Shown here: one piece after another, positions 8,853-20,227 of the stretch | Position numbering within the stretch: the first letter of the stretch is position 1 | Layout of the letters: each line of letters opens with the position of its first letter | Assembly: GCA_010015675.1 (NCBI GenBank) | Contig: ML977021.1 | Location: forward strand, 257,319-321,318 | Length of the DNA stretch: 64,000 nucleotides | Origin: Byssothecium circinans | Lineage: Eukaryota > Ascomycota > Dothideomycetes > Pleosporales > Massarinaceae | Reading direction: 5' to 3' | Translations under genes and position numbers: made by a program | The notes under the pieces: model-generated | What the model was told of the DNA's origin: nothing | Database searches by the model: none | Seen by the model: only the letters and a program-made list of their open reading frames with translations

Positions 8853-11106
8853 TCATCCCTCCACCTCAGGCACGTCCACGTCTTGATACATCCATTTCTC
8901 CTCAATGGGATCATTTCCCCTAAAAGGCCTCATATACATCCCAAACCTATTCATTGCTGAGTCGCCCTTTTGATCTCTACCATCAAAAAGCGGGAAGCTG
9001 TATATTTCAACAACTTCAGTAGCCCATGCGAGCACCTTGTCGCCCAACCTACCCAAGCCTACGTCGTCGTCATCGTCCCATACAGGAAGGTCGCTGAAGC
9101 GGGCGTCGAGAGTGGCCTGGTCGTGTGCGGATTGTATGCTGTTGAGAGATGTTATGGGTTTGGGAGAGTTGAGGATGAAGGAGCCGAGGACTGTTTCGTC
9201 GAAGCTGTCGGATTCGGGCTGAGAGTGGGTGAGAGGAGTTGCTGGGGAAGTTAGGGAGGCGACAGAAGGGAGCGTGTGTACCTCGAGCCATTCTAGCACC
9301 CAGTCATGGATCAAGCCGTTGGGATGCTCGGTGGTAAGGGTGAGGTATGCAAAGAGAAAGATGACGACGGTCCAAATATCCTTCTCATGGCCATTGACCT
9401 GCTCAGCGTAAGGATGCGACATGTTGATACCGTAGATTTTGTTGAGCGCTTTTTCGAAGTGTGAGTGATGGTTTAGATGCTCAGCTTTGAGCGCCATGAG
9501 AGCCTCAGTTGTTGTGATGATAACGGCGTTAGGTGGCGGCACTTCGTTGTAGATCCGCAGCGATGTAATGACAGCTTCGAGTTCCCTTCGGATGTGGTGA
9601 ATGATCTTGGCTTGACCGTCTCGATAGATCATGGCGTACTGATGCTTCACGCTCAAAGCTTCTGTCTGTTTTCGAGGGGTAGGGTGTAGAAGTAAACCCT
9701 TCAACTTCACTGCTTTATGGAGTTGCAGCAAAACCTGGAGCACGGCGATCCCGGCAGGTTTGTAAAGGTCGATGTCGTGGGGCGTGTGGCCGAGCTGCAT
9801 GCAGACTGCCACAAAAGCGGAATGTACTATCCATGGCGCTATTCCCCGCAGCCATGGGATTTCATTTTCATAGCGTCCAAAAACATGTCCGCGTAGGCGT
9901 AGAAAATGCTGTTCCTTGTTTGGGTCACCGTCGAGGAGAGACTTGGGCATTCCGAATGGCACATTCTTGCTTTCATAGAACCCTAATTCTTTAGCCACCT
10001 CAATCAAATCTGGTGGAAGCCTCAATTTGATGGCAAATTGTTCGATAGGATTGTTAAGAATAGCGAATCCATAGCCCAAAAGGAGCTCCCCGTTCTGTTT
10101 CGGAGCATAGTTGTTGAAGATTTGGTCCCCAGGACATATGGACTCTTGCTCGACTACTGCGACAGTGAAGGATCCGTCTTGGAAAGTCCAGTCGACCTTC
10201 GCCTCTGTTGTATGGTTCAAAATGTCTATGACAGGGAACAGTATGGGAAATGTCTTCAGCTCGGGAAGCATGTAAGTCGAGACGAAAGACCGCGATGACA
10301 TGATTGTGACCGCCCAGAGATACAGTTCACTGCAGTAGTCAGTAGGGGCCACAGACTCAGCTGAACGTAGCTGAATTAGAAGCCATTCCGCCCAAACTGC
10401 CGTAAGTGGACGTGCTATGCATGGTGGTGGTAATCATGCTTGATCCAGGCAGTGCACGCCAACTGCAATAGTAATCTTCCTGAAGAGAAAGCATAGGACG
10501 TCCGGATATGACTTACTAGCTCAGCTTATCTCGCTCAGGCTTGATCCCGAGCCTGGTCAAAGCCGCCACCGTATCTTCGTATTCTTTCACGAGCTCGGTC
10601 ATTTTCTCCCGTGTAGCCTGATACAGATCTGTACCTTCAAGATACTCCATATCCTTTTCCTCAAACCAAAGGGTGGTTGTCATCTCATCTTTTGTAGGAA
10701 GGCACTCAAAGTAAGGCTGCCAGGCCGACTTCCCTTCTTCAGCAAGGCATTTCTGCTCGATCAAGAGAAGATAAGTCAATGTCTTGTCAGGTATCTCGCC
10801 TAAGCACCGCTGTAGCGGACTATCAATGTGAGGAATGACAGATTGCGAGTGGTCTAAATTGAGATGCGAGATGGTGAGCTTGAGAGGGCATCTCACAATG
10901 ATTGGCGATCCGAGCTGGCCAGTGGCACGAACGTGGAAACCACTCCGCTCGTCGTGCACTATTCCTACGTCAGGGCTCAAATAGCCTTCGTTTTTGGTGA
11001 ACCATGCAAGAAGGCGCCGGATTGATGGTGCCTTGTCTCCATAATTGCACGTAGGTTTCGGAGCGGTATCCTCGGGGAGGGTCTGACACTCATTCGACAT
11101 AATCAC
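8853..11106 (-). CDS. SET-domain lysine methyltransferase, RuBisCO-LSMT/SETD6-like
   Basis: Exons 11106..10517 and 10329..8853 give about 688 aa. The 187-base intron starts GTAAGT, ends CTGCAG, and closes the phase (AGC TA|T GAA, reading KLSYELYLWA). The N-terminal part carries the split SET start (IRRLLAWFTKNEGYLSPDVG, CPLKLTISHLNLD). After an LSMT-type insertion the core SET motifs follow: ELYLWAVTIMSSRSF, FPVIDILNHTTEAKVDW with the NH pair, and GDQIFNNYAPKQNGELLLGY with the conserved NNY. The remaining ~300 residues match the alpha-helical substrate-binding domain position. This family monomethylates or trimethylates lysines on ribosomal proteins or elongation factors in fungi; the target here is unknown. 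The intron is long for this genome, and exon 2's frame stays open about 95 bases into it, so an alternative first exon is possible. Confidence 0.85.
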
Positions 11107-12398
11107 TGTCGGACATATGCTGGATGGCTACGGACGAATATCTTCTCTAGCGCCCGTACTCGTTCCTAGCGGGTTCCGGTAGGTCCAGGGCAATTGTCCA
11201 GCTGAATATTGCCCAGATAAAGGAAATCGGGCAGACAGTCGGAGGCAAGATCGATGGAAGGCGGCGGGAAGGGTAGCTCAGGCCGCAAGTTTAGTCGTGG
11301 TGGTTGTGGGTTGGGGGGGATTTTCAAAGCAGTGAAAAGTAAGAATTTGCACAAGACATAAAATTGTAAAGCTAGGCCTGCTCTTTTGCGTAGCAGTAGG
11401 AAGAGGTTAAAAGGGCTTTGTTGGGTGTGGGCAAATATGAGCTGAGGTTTTTTCGGGGTGCGGCAAATTGCTTCAATCGCGTGGGGCCGTCGTATCCGCA
11501 TTCGCACCACCATTCCAAGGCAATAACCGCCGACTCCACGCGACCGTTATCTGTCTACTAATGTGAAAGCAGGTGTTCAAGACCAGATGGCAGGTTGGCT
11601 GCTCACGCGATGTTAATCCAAAACATTCCAGTCTGGGAGTGAGTTACGAAGCACTTGCGAGACCAGCCTCTAACAGACAGTGATACGGATGTCCTGACTC
11701 CTTCGGCATCAGCCGGAAGCAGGTGACTGTAGACGGCCATGGCGGCGTTCAAAATGTCGTGGTACGCTAACTGGCCTCGCATCAGAGTCCAGACGTATCT
11801 ACTGCACTCCGGCATGGGTACGGTGCTTAGTGCGATATTTATACCTGCATAAGAGGGAACACTTGCGAAATGAGCCACAGGGCAGCTTAAACAAACAAGA
11901 TTGGCCAATCAAGGCGATGTCGGGGCGATGCGAAGTGTCCGGAGATCGTGATTCGCTTTACACGGCCCCCGGAAGGATCCACGCAGCCGGGGTGCCTATA
12001 GCAGTGACAGTGAGCGGACTGAGCGATGTCCTTTGATCACCATGTGGACACATGTAAGACCCCGTGGTTCATTTCACAAAGTCCTCATATCTTCTCCGTA
12101 TCCTTTTCTTGTTCCGCTGCACTGAACCAAACTTCATCGATTTGGAGCCCTGCATTATTGCATGTAGGAACTAGGAAGCAACCTTAGTGGCTCGTAAGTG
12201 GATTCAGCCCTGTGTGTATATTTGGCATCCTCGCGACACTCCTCAATCTCAACCCGCAGCCGCGAGGGCTGTCCCTCAAAAGCCGTGCCGCACCAACCAG
12301 TGCGGGCGGCTGGCCTTTTGTCTTCGGCAGACAATGTTCTGCTTGCTTACTGACTCCCAATCCTCCCAATCTAGCGTGTCAAGCAAGTCACCGTTAAC
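11107..12398. other. Intergenic with a family A MITE remnant
   Basis: About 1.3 kb between divergent genes (SET gene minus, 562-aa gene plus). It contains a partial family A element (11358-11484). A 101-aa minus ORF (11603..11908) has no recognisable domain. The part nearest 12398 probably holds the promoter of the plus-strand gene. Confidence 0.55.
11358..11484. mobile_element. MITE-like element, family A, 5'-truncated copy
   Basis: It matches the right half of the 7850-8075 element (AATTGTAAAGCTAGGCCTGC, then TTAAAAGGGCTTTGTTGGGT). It ends in the right inverted repeat (GTGCGGCAAATTGCTTCAAT, then CGCGTGG). The left ~100 bases are absent. Confidence 0.75.
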
Positions 12399-14087
12399 AT
12401 GTTGTCGCCTGCCCCCTCCCGACCCAGTACGTCAGGTACAGCTGCATCGGCAGAAGAGAAGCCCAAGAAACGAGCACCACGGCCAAAGACAATCTACAAC
12501 CTCGCCCAGCCACCGCCGAGCTCCAATTCCAAGAAACTCTCCATCCGCCCCAAGGTCCTGCTGCAGCTTCACCAAGTTGTCGCCTCGCGCCGCCCCAAGC
12601 CCGTCTACGAAGTCATTCCCTACTCGATCCTTGCTTCGAACCGCCGCCTCGCTCGCACCTTCCATACGAGAAAACTGTGTCCGACGGATATCCTGATTGT
12701 CAAAACGGAAGGATACGAAAAGAGCGTCGACACGAAGCCGGACGACGTTATAGCTGTAATATGTCCTGGAAAGGAAGAAAAAGGGAACAACGCGAAGGCT
12801 GGGGTGCTTCTAGAAAATGGGCAGACATGGGACGTCACGACTACAAACAATGGCGGATACGAGTTGAGCTTTACGGATGATCATGGTCTATCATTGAAGT
12901 CGCGGTGGGTGCCTAAACCGTCACTACACAACCGCCGTCAATCAAACATGTCCACCGGGTCCCAAACATCATCGACTTTTCTAGCCGACGATCGTACATT
13001 CAAATTCAGTACCATCAATGCCAACTCCAGACGACACCCTGTAATTGCGACTTTGACCCGCAGTCGTATCGAAATACATGATTCGTACGTTGTGCCCAGC
13101 GCAACATCTCCGCCAACACCTAGCCAAACCGGTTCTGTTCTACCTACACCTATTGCTACGCCTTCGAGTATTGACGCAGAGTCTTTCATGGACAAAGCGA
13201 TTGACCAATTGACCGTCACGACCGACGATGCTTTGCGCCGCTTCATTGTCATCTCAGGTGTCTGGGTTGCCTTCTGCGAAAACTGGTCTCCTAGCTATTC
13301 CTACTCGAGAACCGCCTGTCCTCCACCCTTGACCACGTCAGCTACCTTCCGTTGTGTGCATGGCAATCGCGCTGTCTCTATGCCTTTTATTGAATCTCCC
13401 CGCTCCTCCTCTCCAGCCTCTACCATTGACGAGAATAGACGGACAATACCAAGGATAATATGGACGAGTACCCAGTTCTTGCACCGCAACGCCAGCTTTA
13501 CAGAGGAAGCCTCCGAACAGCAATCACCTGCCTCGTCACCAACGAAGGCACGCCCTCGCCGATCCAATTCGACGGGGACCGCGGATCTTGTGCAGTCAGG
13601 CAGTACTAAGAAGCGGTTTAGTTTAGAAGGTCAGACATTGGTGGAAACAGAAGAAGAGCGCCAGGCCAAGCGTAGCAGTGAAATCAACCGTATCAAAGAG
13701 CTCTCTCTACCGCGTACGCCGGGAATCGCTCTCCCAAAACATATTCTAACGCCCATTCCTTCCGCAGACCCAACGCTGGACCGTACCGAGTCTCCCGCAC
13801 TGCCCGGCCTGCGAGGCCGAAAAGCAAGGTCAGCTTACGATCCTGTTCCGACAGCTGGACTATGGGACTCGGGGGTCGTTGAAGGCCCAGGGCTTCTCAA
13901 GTCGCGTCCCACAAGCACGTTCGTCCTGAATGAGAAGAAAATGAAGGCGAAAAAGAAGGAGCAGCGCTCAAAGAGCAAAGACAAAGTTAAAGAGAAGAAA
14001 CCCAAGGAGAAAGACGAACGTCGAAAAAGCGACGGCATCCGCCAGCTCTTCACGGGCATATTCCGCAAAGGGAAGAAGACAGCTTGA
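12399..14087 (+). CDS. Conserved fungal protein of unknown function, 562 aa
   Basis: Single-exon ORF. I do not recognise a named family. Residues ~25-200 look folded (KKLSIRPKVLLQLHQVVASR, FHTRKLCPTDILIVKTEGYE, AGVLLENGQTWDVTTTNNGG). They are followed by a stretch that includes RHPVIATLTRSRIEIHDSYV. The second half is rich in Ser, Pro, Thr and basic residues, with several SP/TP sites. The C-terminus is extremely Lys-rich and ends IRQLFTGIFRKGKKTA, an amphipathic basic segment that could bind membranes or nucleic acid. No transmembrane segment or signal peptide is visible. The coding call rests on length and consistent composition. Confidence 0.8.
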   Translation: MLSPAPSRPSTSGTAASAEEKPKKRAPRPKTIYNLAQPPPSSNSKKLSIRPKVLLQLHQVVASRRPKPVYEVIPYSILASNRRLARTFHTRKLCPTDILIVKTEGYEKSVDTKPDDVIAVICPGKEEKGNNAKAGVLLENGQTWDVTTTNNGGYELSFTDDHGLSLKSRWVPKPSLHNRRQSNMSTGSQTSSTFLADDRTFKFSTINANSRRHPVIATLTRSRIEIHDSYVVPSATSPPTPSQTGSVLPTPIATPSSIDAESFMDKAIDQLTVTTDDALRRFIVISGVWVAFCENWSPSYSYSRTACPPPLTTSATFRCVHGNRAVSMPFIESPRSSSPASTIDENRRTIPRIIWTSTQFLHRNASFTEEASEQQSPASSPTKARPRRSNSTGTADLVQSGSTKKRFSLEGQTLVETEEERQAKRSSEINRIKELSLPRTPGIALPKHILTPIPSADPTLDRTESPALPGLRGRKARSAYDPVPTAGLWDSGVVEGPGLLKSRPTSTFVLNEKKMKAKKKEQRSKSKDKVKEKKPKEKDERRKSDGIRQLFTGIFRKGKKTA

Positions 14088-14739
14088 CTGATTCTCCCCG
14101 CTTTCTTGACTGTACTTACGCACTAGAATTTGTTTACTTTTCGATTATTATAGCATCGCAGTCCGGGTGTTTGGGTGGCATGAATTTTCGCTCAACGCGC
14201 TTTTCCCTTTATTTTTTTCCATTAAACGGTCTCCCAGCTCACTGGTCTCCTACCTCTACCTTTCTTGTTGATATTGATATATACCCCAACTCTTGATAGC
14301 ATAGCCTGCGTTTGTACTGGTACCGTGGTACACGAAATAATATCTGACGCTCTTCTCAATAATGTCCTTGAACCATGGTTTCGGCTCCGTAGTGCCTTTA
14401 TGAATAATGCTGCATCCTCCTTCCGAATTATCTGCTAAAGCTCGCCCACACAAGAGTCGACCAACCCGTTCAATACCTGTAACCCGTCGTCGCAAAGGTT
14501 AAAGATGTAGCAGATACAAAGCATCCACCACCCAACATGGGGAACCCGTCCCCGTGCCGTCCTACTCCGAAATCTATCCCACCGCAGGACCCCTACGTCC
14601 CTTCTACTGTCCCATCTCCCCATTGACTACCTCGGAGGATTAGCATCGTTGACTAGTGCTTCCCTTGGCCTCTCTGGCGTTGTTGCTGCTGCTGTCAACC
14701 TTTTGCGAGCACGGAAGGGACTGTGACTGTAATAGAAAC

Positions 14740-15120
14740 GTAATAGACCTTTTAAGTTAAGACGTCCCTAAAGGGGGATAATATTAGGGCTTTAATGCTA
14801 CTTACCTATAAGGGGCTAAGTTAGGTAATGTGATCCCTAGTATATATATTATTTGTAAGGCTGGCCTTAGTAAGTAGTAATTTGTCTTATCTTACACTAA
14901 ATAGTATACTGTTATTCTTTCTCTAGGCTTACACTATCTCTGTAACCGTATCCTGACAGTTTCGATGCTAAGCAAAAGTGGTCGCTTCGGTGGTGCTTTA
15001 CGTTAATAGTGATAAAGTTAAGTAAGTTGGCACTACTAAAGAAAACTAGCGCGCCTAATAGGGTGGTGCACTTGATAGTGCTTTACTTTAAGTATTAGTT
15101 ATTAACTTAAACTGCCGCAA
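14740..15120. repeat. AT-rich, RIP-like relic block
   Basis: Runs such as AGTATATATATTATTTGTAA and repeated TAAG/CTTA/TTAG words contrast with the GC-balanced neighbours. Many TA dinucleotides and few CA/TG are visible by eye, as expected of DNA altered by repeat-induced point mutation. No element can be identified, and the boundaries are approximate. Confidence 0.45.
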
Positions 15121-15357
15121 TTCTATCTCAACTATGTGATAGGCCTTCGGACCACCTATGAGTTGCTGGTACATTGCGCACCATATATGCGTTGTATCGT
15201 GAAAGGAAGAACCAATTCCAGCTTAAAATGACTTTTCTTGAGAGGTGGCCGTCCATGTTGTGCTCGGGAGGTTTCAGTATTGCGGTTTTGATCAGACCGC
15301 TTCCACCAGGACGCCGCTTCCGTCTGGACCGGGCTGCGAGCAAAGATTCCCCATCCC

Positions 15358-15534
15358 GGCAACGACCCTCCCCCTCCTCTCACCCTCTCCACCCTCGAGC
15401 TGCTCCAGCAGCAGACCATCGGGGACGTCCCCATGGGGAACGATAGGGAGGAGGAGGCCGCCGCCAGGAAGGCGTTTGCGGCAGACAATCATAAGTAGGA
15501 ATAGATATTATTATTTTAGGATACATCAATGACA
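15358..15534 (+). repeat. Dispersed repeat B, copy 2
   Basis: It repeats the tail of 8620-8797. Plus-strand reading gives LSTLELLQQQTIGDVPMGND, then EEEAAARKAFAADNHK and a TAG stop at 15496-15498. The same AT-rich flank follows, through ATACATCAATGACA. Compared with copy 1 the coding part lacks about 10 residues after LLQQ. Similarity may extend further left but fades. Confidence 0.6.
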
Positions 15535-16056
15535 CGTCGCGCGAGATGCAATACCCGTGGACATGAGTAAACTCCCAGGTACAAAGTGCGTTGAGAACCC
15601 TGACACTACTTTAGATGAGCTTTGTTGACTTTGTACACCTACTTAAGTGAGAGAAAACTTGGTCTACAGGGGAAGAGAAGAGTGCGAAGGAGGCCTAGTT
15701 TGAGACATGCTTACGTGTATACCAGTCGGGACTCTGGAAAGCATATGCACACCAACTCTTGTCGCTCCATTGTAACAAGTAACAGTTCAAGAAGAAATTC
15801 GAGAATATCATGCCGGAACCTACATCAGAAGGATACATCACGAGCAGGATGAGATCAAAACATTGACGGAGAAACAAATGTATTACAGGAAAGAACAAAG
15901 AATAGAGCACCGCAGCATTACTTCCTCCTCCCGCAAACCAATCGACCCTACCAAAAGAAGCAACGCCCATAACGCCCACAGCTCGGCATCTGGAAACAGG
16001 CCGCTTCAATTGCACAATCTGTATTTACTGACAGCGCGTCGTATTCCATCGCTAAT

Positions 16057-16580
16057 TCATGGGACGCCCGCTGCTTGAACTGCTGGTTGGGCGGGTGTGG
16101 TGACAGGAGCCGTGGGGTTTCCGAGAGGCGCGGTCGTACCTGGTTGGTTTGGAGGATAGTTGCCAGTAGCTGGGTGAGGAGTCTGGCCCTCTGGTACAGG
16201 TGTCATGGGTGCGACAGGTTGGAGAGGGGCGGTTGCCGGATTGGCGGCTGGAGGGTTGAGGCCACGCGGGTCTTCAGGGTTGACGAGTCTCTTGTTTCCC
16301 CTCTTGGACCTGAAGGCGAGGCAGCCGAGAAGCAACAGGGGAGCACTGCGACGAATGGAGTCAGTACAGGCTGTGAGAAACTCTACCAGAGGGGTATCAC
16401 TCACAGAACAGATAGTGCGGCGACACCAGCCAACCCGCCAATGAGTCGCTTTCTCCCTGACTCCAGTCGGGCTACACGGTCCTCGGTGGTAAGTGTATAA
16501 GGAGAAGGCTGCGGTAGGGGGATGTCAAGGGCAGTGGCGACGACTAGTAGGAAGATTATGGTAGCGATTGAGGAAAGCAT
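16057..16580 (-). CDS. Small membrane protein with Pro/Thr-rich tail
   Basis: Two exons, 16580..16405 and 16345..16057, with a 59-base intron (GTGAGT..CGCAG) whose phase closes (GTT CT|T GCT); the product is 154 aa. It starts with a signal peptide (SSIATIIFLLVVATALDIPL). A short polar segment follows (TTEDRVARLESGRKRL). A second hydrophobic segment spans the intron (GLAGVAALSVLAPLLLLGCL) and is followed by a basic stop-transfer (FRSKRGNKR). The last ~90 residues are a Pro/Ala/Thr/Asn repeat-like tail. Topology suggests a single-pass membrane protein after signal cleavage, with a cytosolic proline-rich tail. I do not recognise the family. Confidence 0.7.
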
Positions 16581-16813
16581 GTCGTCTGCTCGTGGATGAT
16601 GAGTATTGGTTGGGATGAAAACTGATGCTGAGTAGTAGTTGCACGGACTAGCAGAGAGTGGTGGAGGAAAAAAATATACTGGGCGGAGGCGCCGGTTTTA
16701 TCTTTTTCACTAGCGTGGTTGCTGTTTAGCAGCTGCGAGAGGAAGTTTCCAATCCAGGGCAAGTGGAGGAGTCGCAGCGTGTAGTATGGGAAAGACAAGA
16801 CAGAAGCAGCGGG

Positions 16814-18175
16814 CTACTCATCAGGCCATTGGTCCGCCATGCTACCCATTTCCCTGGCTGCGGATAGACCAGGACCTTCCAAACTTGCCCTCACGCTCCA
16901 TCGCACATAACGACTTCCTACCATCCTGCCGCTACTTCCGGTCCCTGTGATGTCACTACCACCGCTGCTGGTACTCCAATACTGACTTAGGAGTGGCGGC
17001 TGAACAGTTAGACACATTAGTCTCTGGCTACCCTGCAGATTCCCGCCACAGTAGTCACTCAACGCGAAGTCGAAGCCTTGACTGAAGTCGCGAATACCGA
17101 ATTGGTAAAGGATCTTACGGGCACCGCGTTGCGTCACGGCGTAGGCGTGCAGGCATAGTGTACTATTCGACGTGCGGTGGTACAGGCGTGTGTGAGGTGG
17201 ATACAATGATGCGAAGGCATCTTGCGGGGCAGAGGACCGGAATCTGAGGTGCCCAGGAACGGGAACGGTGGCATCGTTGAGTTGGAAGATGCGGGTGGGA
17301 TGAGCGATGGACGAAGGAGGAAAGTCAGCCCCACAATGACCTATATACAGCACATCCCATTCACAGCCGTAGGGATATCCATCCAGGGCATTACGGAAAG
17401 GCGTGGAAGATAGTGACACCGAAGACCGTTTTGCGAGTTCGACGGGGCCCAGTGTCTTTTCTTCTGATGCTGGTGGGCGTTCCTGTGAATGCAAATTTGC
17501 TTGGGATATTAGTGCTGGTAATTTGCGTGCTGCTCGAGCGAAGTAGGAGAGTTGAGAGCGAATTCGGAAATCCCAGTCAACATCATCCTCTAAGATCAGT
17601 GCTGTTGACAAGTTTTGAGCTACTACCCTAGTCATAATTAGCATGCTACGAGACACCGGCTCCAGTGGCGCATACTCCCGTAGCGCATTTAAATGCGCTC
17701 TCCAGCACCCTCGAGCACCTTGAGTGACCTCCCGATGATTGCCAGGCGGGTATGCAGTGTCTCTGATCTCCTGGGGATTCACACCCTCTATCCAGTCGAA
17801 TGAAATGTCATGGAAAGAGGCTGCCAAAGTCATGGCGTCCCTTCGATCTGTCCGCCATGGAGCGTTGATGACGAACACCTTTTCAAACTGCGAGGAAAAA
17901 GATTAGTCGACATACCAGGGACATTTAGCTCCGAAGTAATGGCAACTCACACCCAATGTCTGATTCGCTATGCCATCCAAAGTTACCAGCCTCGGATTCG
18001 ACGATGCAATGAAGCGGAAGGGGCTCTCAAATCGATCCACGTACTGACTGAGGATGAGGAGAGCGACCAACAAACACAAAGTTACGGCCAAGTAGAAGCG
18101 ACCGTGACTTCGTAGAAGCATAATGTTGCAGAGAAGTCCATGGGAGCTTAAACAAAAGGATGGGGAGCAAGACAT
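16814..18175 (-). CDS. Glycosyltransferase family 25-like type II membrane protein
   Basis: Two exons, 18175..17951 and 17887..16814 (intron GTGAGT..GCAG), in phase, give 432 aa. An internal ATG at 18121 (MLLRSHGRFY) is an equally likely start and puts the anchor at the N-terminus. The anchor is FYLAVTLCLLVALLILSQYV, typical of a Golgi type II enzyme. The junction reads LGFEKVFVINAPWRTDRRDA, the GT25 opening. Next come FDWIEGVN and the EDDVDWD motif, which likely binds metal and nucleotide sugar. Later motifs are WDVLYIGHCG and AYAVTQRGARKIL. GT25 members transfer Gal or Glc; fungal members are secretory-pathway glycosyltransferases with mostly unknown acceptors. Confidence 0.85.
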
Positions 18176-18477
18176 TTAAAGAGCGCAATGGTACCCACAC
18201 TTGACTTTCCAAAACAATCTCAAAATCTCCAAGCAATACATGTCGATCAGTCCAAATTGCGCCCCAGCTTTCCACTCTACGGATAAACGAAGAAAACCGT
18301 AAGATTGCATTTACCCCATCATATGTACCTGAAACGGACAATATAACACATCACAGACACAACAAATCTGGGCCACAAACCGAGTCCTGGGATCGATCCT
18401 GGAGCCGCACAAGCCTGTCCCTAATAAATGTTTCGACTCTACCACATTGCCAGGGCATGGCACACAGTAAGCACGAT

Positions 18478-19506
18478 CTAAAAAGCGAGGGCCATGTTCG
18501 CTAATTGCATACGTCGACCGTGTGCGCCATATATCCAGCCAACGGCGTCGGCCATGTCGTTGTAATAGGGCGTCCAATCTGCGATAGTCGTCAGCAAAGT
18601 GCTCTACTTGTAGCCAAGTTTTAATGAAGTGAAGGCGCATGACTGACTTTCCGGTCGGAAGCCTCCTTCCATGTTTTTGAGCTCTTTCCACGTCTTGGAC
18701 TGAGATATGCCAGTCTGGATATACGTTGCTCGGTTGCCTCTGCGGGCTGTGATCTTCACTTCTCCCCTGAGCTCCTGTTCTGGAGTTGATAGCCGCCAAT
18801 TTTCGATGACTTCGTGCCCGGGGCGGGCGGACCAGGGCCGAGGAAACGAAGTAGTCTCGTTGTTCCTAGGAAAAGGTGTGATCCACATCTCGACTTGAGC
18901 TCCAGATTCATCGCCGTCCCGTTTCTTAAGCAGAGTATCCCATGTTTCCGGTTGTGCGAGCCTCTTGCGCCGATGGTCGTAACCAGATGCGATGAAGTCA
19001 GTATTTGGCGTTATGTAGATGAGTTCCTTCCATGCATCGCTCATCAGAAGGCTCTCGATGTCGAAGTACGTGACAACATCTCTCCACCCATCAACGAGCC
19101 CAAATCCATGGAAACTGTCCTCCACAATAAGCTGGTCCAGATGCAGCCCAGGGAGTAAGGACAGGGCATTGTTGAAGAAGTATGTCGTATAGAACTCCGA
19201 ACGATGGTTTTGGTATAGCGGGAACGGGAACGCCCTCACACGGATGAACCGTACTCGAGTAATCACGGACTGTCCGACGTTTAGAAGAGTATCCAACATC
19301 CATTCTGTGCCGCGGAATTCAAACCGGACGTTGAGAGGAAGATGGCGCCATGCTTCGTGGTGAATTTGCTTGCAGGTCTGGAGCAACGCTGTGCGGTTGG
19401 AGGAGGTGCGTGTTGGTTTGAAACCATGTTTGACAGTGAGGGAAGAGAATACGTGGCCGTAAATTAACTCCCTCAGTTCAAGTGGTAACGAGAACAGAAG
19501 TGACAT
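18478..19506 (-). CDS. F-box/2EXR-like protein, 319 aa
   Basis: Exons 19506..18648 and 18578..18478. The intron (GTCAGT..CGCAG, branch GCTGAC) closes phase A|AT and extends the protein with NWTPYYNDMADAVGWIYGAH and a short tail. Without the intron the ORF runs to 18604 with an unlikely end. The N-terminus LLFSLPLELRELIYGHVFSS is the Leu/Pro-rich helix typical of fungal F-box-like and 2EXR proteins. TALLQTCKQIHHEAWRHLPL follows, also typical. Such proteins are expanded in Dothideomycetes and their substrates are rarely known. A role in SCF-type ubiquitination is possible but only inferred from the motif. Confidence 0.7.
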
Positions 19507-20227
19507 TGTTGACGCTGAGGAGATTGGAGGAGAAAGAATGCAAACTGATGTTGTCTACCCCACCAAGGTGTGTAAGCAACATGTATGACAAAGGGCTTAA
19601 CGGGTGATAAGAGAATCTCAAAACATGAAATACTACCCAAGTAGAAGATGAGGCGACAGACCAAGAGAAATACGTGCGCGGAGTTACAATTGGCGTGGAA
19701 ACACGGGTGAGCACGGAAGCAAGTTCCCTGCCGCGGTGATGCACGGGAACGCCATGCAGCTGCACCAGTGGCGAGTGCAGGTCATGTGCACGTCGCTCGG
19801 TACTCACACGCACGGGTGGTTAAAGAATCACGTGCTTTTGCCACCCGCGCTCTAATTCGTTGCATACCACTAATTAAATTGTTGCGTGGAGCCTTATTGG
19901 TTTGCTAGGGATGCAATTTCCACGTGATTCTTTTATCAGCCGTATCCACTACGCTCCGCGAGTAGACCTCTAGACGCGAGCGAAAACAAAGGCCTGGAAG
20001 TGCGCTCAGCCCGCCATCTCATCTGCAAGCCACTTGGATGCCATGGCCACTTCCGAAAATGAGCATTGTGCAAAAGGAGGGTATATTCCGCAAAGGCAAT
20101 GAGCCGTCTTGCTCTATGAATCTTTCTATCGGTCTCAATTCGGGTATCGATACGCTCTTCTCATAAGTCTTTCTCAATCTATTCTGCGCGGCGTCGCAAG
20201 GCTACCAACATTCAATCCCCAGACCGC
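19507..20227. other. Intergenic between two minus-strand genes
   Basis: About 720 bases upstream of the F-box-like gene and downstream of the cis-prenyltransferase. No RNA gene, repeat or convincing ORF is seen. Confidence 0.5.

Larger units (their letters stand above)
14088..16056. other. Intergenic with AT-rich relic and dispersed repeat
   Basis: About 2 kb with no credible gene. The section 14740-15120 is AT-rich and TA-rich and looks like decayed repeat DNA. A second copy of dispersed repeat B sits at about 15358-15534. ORFs here (15156..15488, 15695..16015) have no domain and overlap the repeat. Confidence 0.6.

Noticed and set aside
11603..11908. 101-aa minus-strand ORF
   Set aside because: No recognisable family and isolated between a MITE remnant and a promoter.
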